From Brevibacterium zhoupengii (lineage in GTDB: Bacteria > Actinomycetota > Actinomycetes > Actinomycetales > Brevibacteriaceae), in NCBI RefSeq assembly GCF_021117425.1, contig NZ_CP088298.1, positions 1,984,001-2,048,000 on the forward strand: DNA of 64,000 nt, given 5' to 3'. The position numbers and the translations under genes were made by a program. Below are positions 17,538-27,670 of this stretch, piece after piece (position 1 is the stretch's first letter; each line of letters opens with the position of its first letter). The notes below the pieces were generated by a model. That model worked only from the letters and a program-made list of their open reading frames with translations, was not told the DNA's origin and did not search any database.

Positions 17538-19477
17538 TGACTGAACAGACAAGCACAGCCAAATCACCGGTCCTCGACGTCAAAGACCTGGGGGTGAACT
17601 TTTGGGTCAACGACGAATGGTGGATGGCCGCCGAAGATCTCAACTACACAGTCAACGCCGGTGAAGTGCTGGCGATCGTAGGAGAATCAGGCTCCGGCAA
17701 ATCACAGTCGAGCATGTCACTGCTCGGTCTGCTGCCCAGCAACGGCCGGGCCACTGGCTCGGCGAAGATGGGCGGAACCGAACTCATCGGCATGCCGCCG
17801 GAGAAGATGCAGCAGATCCGTGGAAACGAGATCTCGGTCATCTTCCAGGAGCCGATGACCGCACTCAACCCGGTCTATACTGCTGGCTTCCAGATCGTGG
17901 AGACGCTGCGCGTCCACCTCGACGTCGGTCCCACCGAAGCCAAAGAACGCGCTCTCGAGCTCATGCGTCTTGTCGAGATCCCGGACCCGGAGGAACGGTT
18001 CCATTCGTTCCCCCACCAGCTTTCGGGTGGGCAGCGTCAGCGCATCATGATCGCTCAGGCCCTGGCCTGCCAACCCAAGCTGCTCATCGCCGATGAGCCG
18101 ACGACGGCACTGGACGTCACCGTCCAGGCCGAGATCCTCAAGCTCATGCGTGAGCTGAAGTCGAAGCTCGATGCCGGCATCATCCTCATCACCCACGACA
18201 TGGGTGTGGTCGCCGATATGGCTGATCGCATGATTGTGATGAAGGCCGGGCGCGTCGTCGAATCGGGCAATGCGGAAGAGATCTTCTACAACCCGCAGCA
18301 CCCGTACACGAAGCAGCTCCTCGAAGCCGTGCCGCACCTGGGCACAGGCATTGAGGGAGAGGCCTTCGGTGCCGACCTCGCCGGTGTCGAGGACTCGGCT
18401 GTCGTCCACGAATCGGAAGCCTCCCACGGCACCGCCGATGACGTCACGACGGGCGGCAACGACGGTGGAGCACACCCGCCGAAGTCGGCTCTCAGTCCGA
18501 TGGTGAACGAAGGGGGAGCAGACCGGGTCTCGGGCCTGGCCGAAGCCGCGGAGGCAGCTGGGGAGTCCAAGCATGCCAACGACATCGAGATGGACTCCAC
18601 GGAGACCTACTACCATCCCGGTTCTCAGGCTGACTTCTCGAAGCCTTCTGCTCTGCAGCTGCGTGATGCTGCTATCGAATATCCGGCGATCGGGCGGAAG
18701 AAGGCGTTCCGCGCCGCACACCACATCAATCTGATGATCGCTCCCGGAGAGGTCGTGGGGTTGGTCGGTGAGTCCGGTTCGGGAAAGACGACGATCGGTC
18801 GCGCCGCTTTGGGACTCCTGCCCACTGTCGAGGGCGATATGGTCGTCAACGGCAAGAGCATCAAGGGTTTGAGCAACAAGGCGATGCGACCGCTGCGCAA
18901 GGAAGTCGGGATCGTGTTCCAGGACCCCGGTTCCTCGCTCAACCCGCGGCTGCCGGTCGGTGAGTCCATCGGCGAGCCTCTCTATCTCCATGAGGGGATG
19001 AAGGGGCCAGCGCTGAGCAAGCGTGTCGAGGAGCTGCTCACCGCGGTCGAGTTGCCCACGTCGATGCGCAACCGCTATCCGCACGAGCTCTCGGGCGGTC
19101 AGCGGCAGCGTATCGGCATCGCCCGGGCGCTGACTCTGCGGCCGAAGCTGCTCATCGCCGATGAGCCGACATCGGCCCTCGACGTTTCGGTGCAGGCCAA
19201 GGTCCTCGACCTCTTCGAGGGTCTGCAGCAGGAATACGGATTCGCGTGTCTGTTCATCAGCCACGACCTGGCAGTCATTGAACGCATCGCCTCCCGCATC
19301 GCCGTGATGCGTCACGGGTACCTGGTCGAGATCGGTAAGAGTTCGCAGGTCGTGGCCAACCCGGTCCATCCCTACACCCAGCGGCTGCTGTCCGCCGTTC
19401 CGGTTCCTGACCCGCGCGAACAGCGTAAGCGACGCGAGGCCAGGGACGCTGTCCTGGAGGCCACAGCCAACGCCTGA
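17537..19477 (+). CDS. Fused oligopeptide ABC transporter ATPase (DppD-DppF)
   Basis: A single 646-residue chain carries two ATPase domains that energise the transporter. The first has Walker [12 protein letters not shown] (about residue 50) and signature [10 protein letters not shown]. The second has [11 protein letters not shown] (about residue 415) and [12 protein letters not shown]. Both have the ADEPT(T/S)ALD Walker B. They are joined by an acidic, Gly/Ala-rich linker of roughly 100 residues (about 270-370). ATG 17537 with GAGGAG eight bases upstream is preferred over the adjacent GTG at 17534. The operon thus encodes a complete importer: one binding protein, two permeases and one double ATPase. 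Confidence 0.95.
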   Translation: MTEQTSTAKSPVLDVKDLGVNFWVNDEWWMAAEDLNYTVNAGEVLAIVGESGSGKSQSSMSLLGLLPSNGRATGSAKMGGTELIGMPPEKMQQIRGNEISVIFQEPMTALNPVYTAGFQIVETLRVHLDVGPTEAKERALELMRLVEIPDPEERFHSFPHQLSGGQRQRIMIAQALACQPKLLIADEPTTALDVTVQAEILKLMRELKSKLDAGIILITHDMGVVADMADRMIVMKAGRVVESGNAEEIFYNPQHPYTKQLLEAVPHLGTGIEGEAFGADLAGVEDSAVVHESEASHGTADDVTTGGNDGGAHPPKSALSPMVNEGGADRVSGLAEAAEAAGESKHANDIEMDSTETYYHPGSQADFSKPSALQLRDAAIEYPAIGRKKAFRAAHHINLMIAPGEVVGLVGESGSGKTTIGRAALGLLPTVEGDMVVNGKSIKGLSNKAMRPLRKEVGIVFQDPGSSLNPRLPVGESIGEPLYLHEGMKGPALSKRVEELLTAVELPTSMRNRYPHELSGGQRQRIGIARALTLRPKLLIADEPTSALDVSVQAKVLDLFEGLQQEYGFACLFISHDLAVIERIASRIAVMRHGYLVEIGKSSQVVANPVHPYTQRLLSAVPVPDPREQRKRREARDAVLEATANA

Positions 19478-19507
19478 TCGTCAGGCGGCCCAGCGGCCGA
19501 CGCGGCA

Positions 19508-19579
19508 ATTCGGTGGTCGCAGCAAACGAGTCAGATACGCTTTCGGGCGGATTCTCTCTCGCCGCTGCGACCACCGAAT
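19508..19579. repeat. Perfect 16-bp inverted repeat with 40-nt spacer
   Basis: ATTCGGTGGTCGCAGC at 19508-19523 is exactly repeated in inverse at 19564-19579. It follows the transporter operon by 30 bp and precedes the typA promoter. The large loop and lack of a U-run argue against a simple terminator. It may be a processed 3' end, an operator pair or a remnant of an intergenic repeat. Confidence 0.85.
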
Positions 19580-19648
19580 GCATTCACGCTCGCATTAACA
19601 GTGAGTGTCTTTGAACACCACCTGTCATTTCCGGTAAGCGTGTGGCCG

Positions 19649-19654
19649 TATAAT
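19649..19654 (+). promoter_or_regulatory. typA promoter -10 box
   Basis: A consensus TATAAT in a GC-rich spacer, about 50 bases before the typA start. No clear -35 hexamer is seen at the usual spacing. Confidence 0.6.
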
Positions 19655-19704
19655 GGTCTGTTGGGTCCGCACCGGACCAATCTCTCTAGCTCATAAGGTT
19701 CTTG

Positions 19705-21615
19705 ATGACTGAAGCCATCACGCGTCGGGAAAACCGCCGCAACGTCGCAATCGTCGCCCACGTCGACCACGGCAAGACCACTCTGGTCGACGCCATGCTC
19801 CGCCAGACCGGTGTGTTCAGCGAACACGGTGATTTTGCTGAACGCGTCATGGACTCCGGCGACCTCGAACGCGAGAAGGGCATCACCATTCTCGCGAAGA
19901 ACACCTCGGTTCTCTACAACGGACCCTCAGCTGGCGACGACCCCATCGTCATCAACGTCATCGACACGCCGGGTCACGCTGACTTCGGCGGAGAGGTCGA
20001 GCGCGGCCTGTCCATGGTCGACGGTGTCGTTCTTCTCGTCGACGCCTCCGAGGGCCCTCTGCCCCAGACCCGCTTCGTGCTGCGCAAGGCGCTGGCTGCG
20101 AAGCTGCCGGTCATCCTCCTGATCAACAAGACCGACCGTGCCGATGCTCGCATCGACGGAGTCGTCGAAGAGGCTCAGGATCTGCTCCTCGGTCTGGCCT
20201 CCGACCTCGCGGACGAAGTCCCCGATCTTGATGTCGACTCGGTCCTCGATGTTCCCACTGTCTTTGCTGCGGCCAAGGTCGGGGCAGCCTCGCTCGAACA
20301 GCCTGCTGATGGAGAGGCTCCGTCGAATCCGGACCTCGAGCCGCTGTTCAAGACGATCCTCGAGACCATTCCGGCTCCTGAGATCAACGATGACGACATC
20401 CTCCAGGCCCACGTGACCAACCTGGACGCCTCGCCGTTCCTCGGCCGTCTTGCTCTGCTGCGCATCTTCGGCGGCACCCTGCGCAAGGGCCAGCAGGTCG
20501 CCTGGGCTCGTGGCGATGACATCAGCTCGGTCAAGATCACCGAGCTCCTGGAGACCCAGGGCCTCGATCGCGTCCCAGCCACAGAGGCATCTGCCGGCGA
20601 TATCGTGGCTGTGGCAGGTATCCCCGACATCATGATCGGTGACACGCTCACCGACCTGAACAATCCGAAGCCCCTGCCTGCGATCACAATCGATGATCCT
20701 GCGATCTCGATGACCGTCGGCATCAACACCTCGCCTCTGGCAGGTCGCGAGAAGGGCACCAAGGTCACCGCCCGCATGGTCAAGGATCGCCTTGACCAGG
20801 AGCTGGTCGGCAACGTCTCGCTCAAGGTTCTGCCCACCGAACGTCCCGACGCCTGGGAAGTTCAGGGACGCGGCGAGCTCGCGTTGGCTATCCTCGTCGA
20901 GCAGATGCGTCGTGAAGGCTTCGAACTCACGGTCGGCAAGCCCCAGGTTGTCACCAAGAAGATCGACGGCAAGGTGCACGAGCCGTTCGAAGAGCTCCAG
21001 ATCGACGTGCCTGAGGACTACCTCGGTGCCGTCACTCAGCTCCTGGCCAGCCGCAAGGGCGTCATGTCGACCATGACCAACCACGGCACCGGCTGGGTCC
21101 GGATGGAATTCACCGTTCCCGCACGTGGACTCATCGGCTTCCGTACTCGGTTCCTCACCGAGACACGCGGAACCGGCATTGCCAACTCCTTCTCCGCAGG
21201 CTACGGACCTTGGGCCGGCAACATCGAGTTCCGCACCAACGGATCTCTCGTCGCCGACCGTCCCGGCGCTGTGACTCCTTACGCGATGATCAACCTGCAG
21301 GAACGCGGCTCCTTCTTCGTTCAGCCCACCTCGGAGGTCTACACCGGCCAGATCGTCGGCGAGAACTCCCGCGCCGACGATATGGACGTCAACATCACCA
21401 AGGAGAAGAAGCTGACGAACATGCGTTCGGCCTCGGCGGACTCCTTCGAGAACCTCGTTCCGCCGCGCAAGCTGACGCTTGAGGAAAGCCTCGAATTCGC
21501 CCGTGAGGACGAATGCGTCGAGGTCACCCCGGGCACAGTGCGCATCCGCAAGTTGGAACTCGACCCGAAGGAACGCGCGAAGACCTACGCCAAGCTGCGT
21601 AAACAGAACGCGTGA
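19705..21615 (+). CDS. typA: Ribosome-associated GTPase TypA/BipA
   Basis: TypA is an EF-G-like translational GTPase that helps ribosome assembly and stress or low-temperature growth. The 636-residue protein has the P-loop AHVDHGKTTLVD (about residues 17-28), the switch segment EREKGITI, the G3 DTPGHADFGGEVER, and the G4 INKTDR. EF-G-type domains III and V follow, with the TypA-specific C-terminal domain (TNHGTGWVRMEFTVPARGLI and the C-terminal NMRSASADS). ATG 19705 is chosen over TTG 19702; AAGG lies upstream. Confidence 0.96.
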   Translation: MTEAITRRENRRNVAIVAHVDHGKTTLVDAMLRQTGVFSEHGDFAERVMDSGDLEREKGITILAKNTSVLYNGPSAGDDPIVINVIDTPGHADFGGEVERGLSMVDGVVLLVDASEGPLPQTRFVLRKALAAKLPVILLINKTDRADARIDGVVEEAQDLLLGLASDLADEVPDLDVDSVLDVPTVFAAAKVGAASLEQPADGEAPSNPDLEPLFKTILETIPAPEINDDDILQAHVTNLDASPFLGRLALLRIFGGTLRKGQQVAWARGDDISSVKITELLETQGLDRVPATEASAGDIVAVAGIPDIMIGDTLTDLNNPKPLPAITIDDPAISMTVGINTSPLAGREKGTKVTARMVKDRLDQELVGNVSLKVLPTERPDAWEVQGRGELALAILVEQMRREGFELTVGKPQVVTKKIDGKVHEPFEELQIDVPEDYLGAVTQLLASRKGVMSTMTNHGTGWVRMEFTVPARGLIGFRTRFLTETRGTGIANSFSAGYGPWAGNIEFRTNGSLVADRPGAVTPYAMINLQERGSFFVQPTSEVYTGQIVGENSRADDMDVNITKEKKLTNMRSASADSFENLVPPRKLTLEESLEFAREDECVEVTPGTVRIRKLELDPKERAKTYAKLRKQNA

Positions 21616-21631
21616 GTTCCACCAACCCAGC

Positions 21632-22984
21632 ATGACCACAAGCACTCAGGACCCCATGACCGTCGTTCCCCGCATCCTCTTCGTGCACGCTCATCCCGAT
21701 GATGAGACGATCACGACCGGAGGCACAATCGCCGCACTGGTCGGCGAGGGAGCGCAGGTCACGGTCCTGAGTGCCACTCGTGGTGAGGACGGCGAGGTCA
21801 TCCCCGCCGATCTCAAGGATCTGGAAGGCAATCGGGCCGGCCTCGCCCGCGTCCGGGAAGCCGAGATCGCCGAGGCGATGGCTGCCCTGGGTGTACGCGA
21901 GCACCTGTTCCTGGGCGGCAGCGCCCATACCTTCGAAGACTCCGGGATGGAGTGGGGTCCCGATGGTCACGCCGTCGCCGCCTCGACCATGCCGGCCAAC
22001 GCTCTGTGCGCTGCCGAACTTTCGACCGTGTCCCGTTACATTGCCGCCGTCATCGATGAGGTCCGTCCCCATGCGGTCATCACCTATGCCGCCAACGGCG
22101 GTTACGGTCACCCCGACCATGTCCGCGTTCACGAGGCCACTGTGGCCGCGATCGACGTCGCAACCTGGCGAACTGGACGACTGCTTTTCGTCGATGTCCC
22201 CGCCGAGGTGGCTCACCAGACCTTCGATGCGAACCAGCCGGGATTCGCCGAAACCGGCTTCTCACCAGCTCAGACGATCCCCACAAAGCCGCCAGTGAGC
22301 GAGATCGTCATCGCCCAGGACATCTCCGCTGTCCTCGGCGCCAAACGCGCCGCCTTGGCCGCGCACCGCACCCAGGTGAAGGTTTCCGGTGGGTTCTTCG
22401 CACTGTCGAACGGCATCGGCATGAAGATCGTCGACCACGAGTACTACTCCATCGGTGCTGGAACTCCCATCTCGGCCCAACAGCGCACATCAGGCCCCGC
22501 ACCCCATGTGCTGACGGATCTTGACATCGCTGCCTGCGAAGCACAGGACCCGGCTGCTGTTGGTGCAGCTCCCTTGCGCCGCCGACGTCGGGAGCCCAAG
22601 AAACCCGGCTTCTTCGCCTATGCTCACGCCGTCGTCTTAGCAGTCCTCATCGGCTTCCTCGGCGCCATGCAGCACCTCAATGTGAGCGTGTTCGACTTGG
22701 CTGGCGCCACGGTCATACTGCCGTGGGGGGTCGCCCTGTCCCTGCTGCTGGCAGCCTGCGGACTCTGGCACCTCAAGACCATGTACTTAAGCTCGTCGCC
22801 GATGCTTGTGGCCGCGCTCATCATCGTCGTCCTCTCCTATGTCCTCGGCCAGCCGACGTGGCTGCCTGGCGCGGACATCATCGTGACCGGAACGCTGCGC
22901 TCAGCGGCCTGGCTGATCGGTCCGATGTTCATCGCCGCAATCCTCGCGTTCGTCAAGGTGCGGCCGCCCGCAGCAGCCCGTTAG
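21632..22984 (+). CDS. mshB: MshB deacetylase fused to a membrane domain
   Basis: MshB removes the acetyl group from GlcNAc-inositol in mycothiol synthesis. The deacetylase part (about residues 1-300) has the zinc motif HAHPDDE (about residue 19) and YGHPDHVRVH (third ligand). Family MshB proteins are about 300 residues; this one is 450. A C-terminal block from about residue 330 carries four hydrophobic helices, of the kind seen in the small actinobacterial membrane family DUF6113 that often sits next to mshB. This looks like a gene fusion. ATG 21632 begins the likely chain, with ATG 21656 as an alternative; the longer open frame lies within typA. Confidence 0.88.
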   Translation: MTTSTQDPMTVVPRILFVHAHPDDETITTGGTIAALVGEGAQVTVLSATRGEDGEVIPADLKDLEGNRAGLARVREAEIAEAMAALGVREHLFLGGSAHTFEDSGMEWGPDGHAVAASTMPANALCAAELSTVSRYIAAVIDEVRPHAVITYAANGGYGHPDHVRVHEATVAAIDVATWRTGRLLFVDVPAEVAHQTFDANQPGFAETGFSPAQTIPTKPPVSEIVIAQDISAVLGAKRAALAAHRTQVKVSGGFFALSNGIGMKIVDHEYYSIGAGTPISAQQRTSGPAPHVLTDLDIAACEAQDPAAVGAAPLRRRRREPKKPGFFAYAHAVVLAVLIGFLGAMQHLNVSVFDLAGATVILPWGVALSLLLAACGLWHLKTMYLSSSPMLVAALIIVVLSYVLGQPTWLPGADIIVTGTLRSAAWLIGPMFIAAILAFVKVRPPAAAR

Positions 22985-22997
22985 AATCGGGAGAACT

Positions 22998-24755
22998 ATG
23001 CCGACGCAGACCCTGTCCCACTCCTCACCGAACCCCGGCGGCCGCCCGCAGGGCTCCGCGGAGACTCCGAAGCGGAGACCGTGGATCATCGTCGGGTTCA
23101 TCCTCCTCGTCCTGGCCGTCCTCTACCTGGTCATCGGATTCCTCACCGGACGAGTGCTCTCACCGGGGACGACTGTCGCCGGCGTGGACATCGGCGGTAA
23201 GTCCACCACCTCCGCAGAAGCGTCTCTGCGTGAAGAGCTGGGTGAGACAGCGGGGGAGGAGATCGAGCTCAAGGCAGGCAAGCCCACTGCTGCCCTCGAC
23301 CCCGATAAAGCCGGGGTCAGCTTCGACATCACGGAGACTATCAGCCGAGCCACCGGCTTCACACTCAACCCCGTCATCATCTGGGACCGTCTCTTCGGCG
23401 ATGACGAAATCGAACCGGTCATCAGCATCGACGATGAGAAGTTCGAGGAAGCCACCGGCAAGGTCACGGAATCCCTGAAGGTCGACCCCGTCGACGCCGA
23501 AGTCAGCTACGTCAAAGCCAAGCCCGAGGTCAAGGACGGCGCCGACGGTCAGAGCGTCGACGCCGAACAGGTGCGCAGCGCCATCGAGGACTCGTGGCTG
23601 CGTACCGAAGGGCCGCTGCCGGTCACAGCTGCCGACGTCGAACCCGACATCACCACTGCCGAGGCGAAGGACGTCGCTGACGGCTTCGCCAAGGACGCAG
23701 TGAGCGGGGATCTGAGTGTACGAGCCGAACCCGCGAAAGATGCTTCTTCGGATGTCGATGCGGGAGATCTGACGATCAGCCCGGCCACGATCGCGAAGAC
23801 GCTGACCTTCGAGCCCAAGGACTCGAAGCTCACTCCTGTCTTCGACGAGGAGGATCTGCAGAAACGGGTCCTGGCGGCCAACAAAGACGTCGGGAAGCCT
23901 GCGAAGGATGCAAGCTTCACAATCAAAGACGGCAAGCCTCAGGTCGTGAAGTCCGAAACCGGAATCGGGATCAAGAAGGACGAGCTGACCACAGCCGTCA
24001 CCGATGCCATCTCGGGCAAAACCGACAAACCCAGCGTCACCCTCGCCTCGGTGAAGCCGGACTTCACCACGAAGGATGCGGAGAAGGCTGATGTGTCTGA
24101 GGTGATGTCCGAATACTCAACCGGCTACTCATCCGAACCCAACCGCGACACCAACCTCAAAGTCGCGGCAAAAAAGGTCTCCGGGACCGTCGTTCAGCCC
24201 GGCGAGCAGTTCTCCCTCAACGAAGCCATCGGACAGCGCACAGCAGCCAACGGGTACAAGGCCGCCGGCGTCATCTCCGATGGCCAGATGAAGGAGGACT
24301 TCGGTGGGGGAGTCTCGCAGGTGTCGACGACACTGTTCAACGCCGCCTTCTTCGCCGGCTTCGAACTGGACGAACACCAGGCTCATTCGCGCTACATCTC
24401 CCGCTACCCAGAAGGCCGGGAAGCCACACTGGACTGGTCGACGATCGACATGAAGTTCACGAACACCTCGAAGCAGCCGGTGGTCCTGGACATGTACCTC
24501 TCCGATGGCAAAGTCCACGCGAAGGTCTTCGGCGACAAGAAGCTCAAGGTCAAGTCTGATTCCTCTGACCGCTACAACTACAGTTCACCCGGCTCCGTGA
24601 CCGAGTCGGGACCAGAATGCACGCCGCAGTCTCCCAAGCAGGGGTGGTCGATCAAGATCACGCGGACAATGGAGGACATCGCCTCGGGCAAGACGACCAA
24701 AGACTCATTCGTCACCGTCTACCGGCCAGTGAACAAAGTCGAGTGCAAGGACTGA
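22998..24755 (+). CDS. VanW-family cell-envelope protein
   Basis: The 585-residue protein has a short cytoplasmic N-terminus and one membrane helix (IIVGFILLVLAVLYLVIGFL, about residues 31-50), then a long extracellular part. Two peptidoglycan-binding YoaR-type repeats follow (about residues 55-340). The C-terminal VanW domain has NLKVAAKKVSGTVVQPGEQF, GGGVSQVSTTLFNAAFFAG and SRYISRYPEGREATL. VanW domains are linked to the envelope and to vancomycin-resistance clusters, but their reaction is unknown. GGGAGAA precedes the ATG, 13 bp after mshB, so the two are likely co-transcribed. Confidence 0.9.
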   Translation: MPTQTLSHSSPNPGGRPQGSAETPKRRPWIIVGFILLVLAVLYLVIGFLTGRVLSPGTTVAGVDIGGKSTTSAEASLREELGETAGEEIELKAGKPTAALDPDKAGVSFDITETISRATGFTLNPVIIWDRLFGDDEIEPVISIDDEKFEEATGKVTESLKVDPVDAEVSYVKAKPEVKDGADGQSVDAEQVRSAIEDSWLRTEGPLPVTAADVEPDITTAEAKDVADGFAKDAVSGDLSVRAEPAKDASSDVDAGDLTISPATIAKTLTFEPKDSKLTPVFDEEDLQKRVLAANKDVGKPAKDASFTIKDGKPQVVKSETGIGIKKDELTTAVTDAISGKTDKPSVTLASVKPDFTTKDAEKADVSEVMSEYSTGYSSEPNRDTNLKVAAKKVSGTVVQPGEQFSLNEAIGQRTAANGYKAAGVISDGQMKEDFGGGVSQVSTTLFNAAFFAGFELDEHQAHSRYISRYPEGREATLDWSTIDMKFTNTSKQPVVLDMYLSDGKVHAKVFGDKKLKVKSDSSDRYNYSSPGSVTESGPECTPQSPKQGWSIKITRTMEDIASGKTTKDSFVTVYRPVNKVECKD

Positions 24756-24768
24756 ATCGCTTCAGCCG

Positions 24769-24786
24769 GAGTCGTTGACGCGACTC
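24769..24786. terminator. Short convergent hairpin
   Basis: GAGTCG (24769-24774) and CGACTC (24781-24786) pair around a 6-base loop, between the convergent VanW and GNAT genes. It overlaps the GNAT stop. It is weak, with no U-run. Confidence 0.3.
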
Positions 24787-25858
24787 AGCCGCGACCGGCG
24801 TACCAGGACCGGTGGCGAACCGTGGCGCCCAGGGATGTGAAGAGGTTCAGGGACGCTTCGTTGCTCGCCTCCACATCAACGAGGTACGAACGCACCCCCC
24901 GCTGGGACAGCAGTGCCGCCGCGGCGCGGGCCACCGACCGACCTGCCCCTCGCCGACGCAGGTCGGGGTGGGTGACGAGATTCGTCAGCACACCCCATTT
25001 GCTGCGTTCGACGATCCGGGCGCTGGCCACCATGGTCCTGCTGCCATCGGGGTGATCGGCATAGGCCGTGACGAACTGACACGGATCGGAAGCCTCGATG
25101 AGGCCGCGGAAAGCGTCCGCCGAGCCCGGGTCGCGCTCACTCGTCCACGCCGCGTAGTGCATGGGGCTCGGCTCCTCGCTGACGTCGATCGACAGGCCTG
25201 GAGCGGCTGCGTCACCGGGATGAGCGGCACCAGCGGCCGCCTCGGCGGTGGAACCGGCCAGCAGGAAGACAGGCTCAGAGGGGGAGTAGCCGCGGGCGGA
25301 GAGCAGCGGCGCCAGCCCCTCGCAGGCCGGCGCCAGCGTACTGGAATCGTCGGCAGAGTAGATCTGGACGCAGCTGGGCTTCTCCCGGGCCGAGTACCAG
25401 GCTTCGACGGCGTCGAGGCTCTGCTCCCAATCCATTCCGGTATCGGTGACGGGAAGGCAGCTGTTGGCACGTCTGGTCACCGAGTCGGAACTGCGCAGCA
25501 GCCAGCCCTTCTGCAGCAGGCCGATGTCGGACTCGGATTCGGAACTCTCGTTGCGCAGGTTCTCCATGTGCAGCCAGGAGATGTCAGCGGGCAGCCACGC
25601 CGCTGCCGAGATCCGGCGCAGATCGACGGCGGACACGATCTCGTGGGTACGACCCGATTTGGTCGGTGCCGGGGGCACCTCATGGACGAGCAAGATCTGC
25701 TCACGAGCAATGCGGATCGGCCCGCGTTTGGTCCCGATCTCCACAAACGACTCGTCGGCACTGTTGACGACGCCGAGGGCATCTGAGGTCGAATGCGAAT
25801 CACCAGGTTCGAGCGAATACCGCACGACCACTCTTTTGCCGGGCTGCAGATCGTCCAC
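24785..25858 (-). CDS. GNAT acetyltransferase, Rv0428c-like
   Basis: The 357-residue protein has three parts. An N-terminal SH3-like segment of about 65 residues begins DDLQPGKRVVVRYSLEPG. A middle region without clear motifs follows. The C-terminal GNAT fold has the acetyl-CoA loop HPDLRRRGAGRSVARAA and the closing ASLNLFTSLGATVRHRSWY. This order matches the mycobacterial Rv0428c family. The acceptor substrate is unknown. The start is GTG 25858 with GGAAGG upstream. It is divergent from the ferredoxin gene. Confidence 0.85.
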   Translation of the reverse strand: MDDLQPGKRVVVRYSLEPGDSHSTSDALGVVNSADESFVEIGTKRGPIRIAREQILLVHEVPPAPTKSGRTHEIVSAVDLRRISAAAWLPADISWLHMENLRNESSESESDIGLLQKGWLLRSSDSVTRRANSCLPVTDTGMDWEQSLDAVEAWYSAREKPSCVQIYSADDSSTLAPACEGLAPLLSARGYSPSEPVFLLAGSTAEAAAGAAHPGDAAAPGLSIDVSEEPSPMHYAAWTSERDPGSADAFRGLIEASDPCQFVTAYADHPDGSRTMVASARIVERSKWGVLTNLVTHPDLRRRGAGRSVARAAAALLSQRGVRSYLVDVEASNEASLNLFTSLGATVRHRSWYAGRG

Positions 25859-26059
25859 TTATCGCCTTCCGCCGAAACGTCCTTGAAGTTCTTGCCTCCC
25901 CAGCCTAATCCAGGGCCCATCCCCACCGCCGCCGACGTGACCGAGGACACGAATGTGAAAGAAGGATCACGTCGACCCGATGGGACCTGACCGGGCCGGA
26001 AGGCGTAGTCTTAGGCTGTATACGTGCAATCTCGTTGAGTCTTTATAGGAGTCGTACTC

Positions 26060-26383
26060 GTGACGTACATCATTGCCCAGCCTTGTGTCGATCTGAAGGA
26101 CAAGGCCTGCGTCGACGAATGTCCGGTCGACTGCATCTATGAAGGTGAGCGCAGCCTCTACATCCACCCGGACGAATGCGTCGACTGCGGTGCCTGTGAG
26201 CCGGTCTGCCCGGTCGAAGCGATCTTCTACGAAGACGACACCCCGGAGGAATGGTCGGAGTACTACAAGGCCAACGTCGAATTCTTCGACGAGCTCGGTT
26301 CGCCTGGCGGTGCCGCGAAGCTGGGCAACACCGGCCTGGATCACCCGATCATCGCCGCCCTGCCGCGGCAGCAGCACGACTGA
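26060..26383 (+). CDS. fdxA: Seven-iron ferredoxin FdxA
   Basis: This is a small electron carrier, 107 residues long, with two iron-sulfur clusters. Cysteines at CVDLKDKACVDECPVDC and CVDCGACEPVCPVEAI follow the 3Fe-4S plus 4Fe-4S pattern of actinobacterial FdxA. The C-terminal extension of about 45 residues is typical. The start is GTG 26060 preceded by AGGAG. It is followed three bases later by dapC, an association common in actinobacteria, where the two share a transcript although no functional tie is established. A TAGGCT -10-like box lies at 26012-26017. Confidence 0.95.
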   Translation: MTYIIAQPCVDLKDKACVDECPVDCIYEGERSLYIHPDECVDCGACEPVCPVEAIFYEDDTPEEWSEYYKANVEFFDELGSPGGAAKLGNTGLDHPIIAALPRQQHD

Positions 26384-26386
26384 GCC

Positions 26387-27508
26387 ATGTCGTCACGCTT
26401 CGGCCTCAATCTGCCCGACTACCCGTGGGATCGACTCACCGAGTTTCGCGATCGGGCCGCGCAGCACCCTGAGGGGGTCTGCGACCTCTCGATCGGCACA
26501 CCGGTCGATCCCACCCCGCAGGTGATCCAGTCAGCTCTGGCCGCGGCCGGCGACGCCCATGGCTACCCGACGACGGCGGGCACGACCGAACTGCGCGAAG
26601 CCATCGCCTGGTGGTATCAGAACTGGCATGGGGTCACACTCGATCCCGCCGCCGAGGTGCTGCCCACGGTCGGGTCGAAGGAACTTGTCGCGTGGCTGCC
26701 CACACTGCTGGGGCTGCGCCAGGCTGGTCTGGAAGTGGCCTGCCCATCGGCGGCCTACCCGACCTATGAGATGGGGGCCACGATCGCCGGTGTCGGCTGT
26801 CGTCGTCTCGACGCGGCAGACGTTGCCGCCGGTGCCTCCCTGGACGGAATCGGACTGCTGTGGATCAACACCCCTGGCAATCCCACGGGTGAGGTGCTGG
26901 ACACCGACACCCTCACCGAGGTTGTTCGCCGTACCCGTGAAGCTGGAGTCGTCCTTGCCTCTGATGAGTGCTACGGACTGCTCAACTGGGAATCCGAATC
27001 ACCGGCTCCGAGCATCCTCAACGTCACGGGCGGAGATCACCACGGTGTTCTCAGCGTGTACTCGATGTCGAAGCAGTCCAACCTCGCTGGGTACCGTGCG
27101 GCCTTCGTGACCGGTGACAGTCAGCTCATCGGCGATCTCACCAAGTCACGCAAGCACGCCGGAATGATCGTGCCGTTCCCAGTCCAGGCGGCTATGATCG
27201 CCGGACTGCGAGACACTGCTCACGTCAATGAGCAGAAGGAGCGTTACCGCGCTCGTCGGGATCTGTTGCGCAGTGGACTCGAAGATTACGGATTCCGCAT
27301 CGATCACTCGAGCGCGGGCCTCTATCTGTGGTCGAGTGCCGACATCAACTGCTGGGACTCGCTGTCCGGGCTGGCCGACATCGGCATCATCGCCGGTCCC
27401 GGCGAATTCTATGGTGAGGCGGCTACGGACCATGTGCGCATTGCCCTGACGGCAAGTGATGAGCGCATCGAAGCAGCCGCACGACGGCTGCATGCGGCGG
27501 CAGAATGA
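26387..27508 (+). CDS. dapC: Succinyldiaminopimelate transaminase DapC
   Basis: DapC is the aminotransferase of the succinylase branch of lysine/diaminopimelate synthesis, acting between DapD and DapE, whose genes lie 2-4 kb away. The 373-residue class I PLP enzyme starts SSRFGLNLPDYPWDRL, as in the family. It has NTPGNPTGEVL, the LASDECYG strand and the PLP lysine in YSMSKQSNLAGYRAAF (about residue 227). Presence of dapC, dapD and dapE together shows that the succinylase route operates. Confidence 0.93.
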   Translation: MSSRFGLNLPDYPWDRLTEFRDRAAQHPEGVCDLSIGTPVDPTPQVIQSALAAAGDAHGYPTTAGTTELREAIAWWYQNWHGVTLDPAAEVLPTVGSKELVAWLPTLLGLRQAGLEVACPSAAYPTYEMGATIAGVGCRRLDAADVAAGASLDGIGLLWINTPGNPTGEVLDTDTLTEVVRRTREAGVVLASDECYGLLNWESESPAPSILNVTGGDHHGVLSVYSMSKQSNLAGYRAAFVTGDSQLIGDLTKSRKHAGMIVPFPVQAAMIAGLRDTAHVNEQKERYRARRDLLRSGLEDYGFRIDHSSAGLYLWSSADINCWDSLSGLADIGIIAGPGEFYGEAATDHVRIALTASDERIEAAARRLHAAAE

Positions 27509-27670
27509 GCGGTTCTGAGGTCCAGAAGGTTGGACGCTGAGCCTACCGAAATTTGGTTCGAAGAAGCCCAGTAGAGCCAGATCAGACGGGTTACCGAGCA
27601 GTTTGAGCGGAGTGCTGGGATTTTCTGATTCTGGCAGTTATCGGTAGTCTTTGAGGGAATTGTGCAAGAC

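Noticed and set aside
17717-19369. 550-residue open frame antisense to the transporter ATPase gene
   Set aside because: High-GC shadow frame of a well-supported gene; no family motifs or start signals.
19927-21645. 572-residue open frame antisense to typA
   Set aside because: Same reason: a GC-bias shadow with no recognisable domain.
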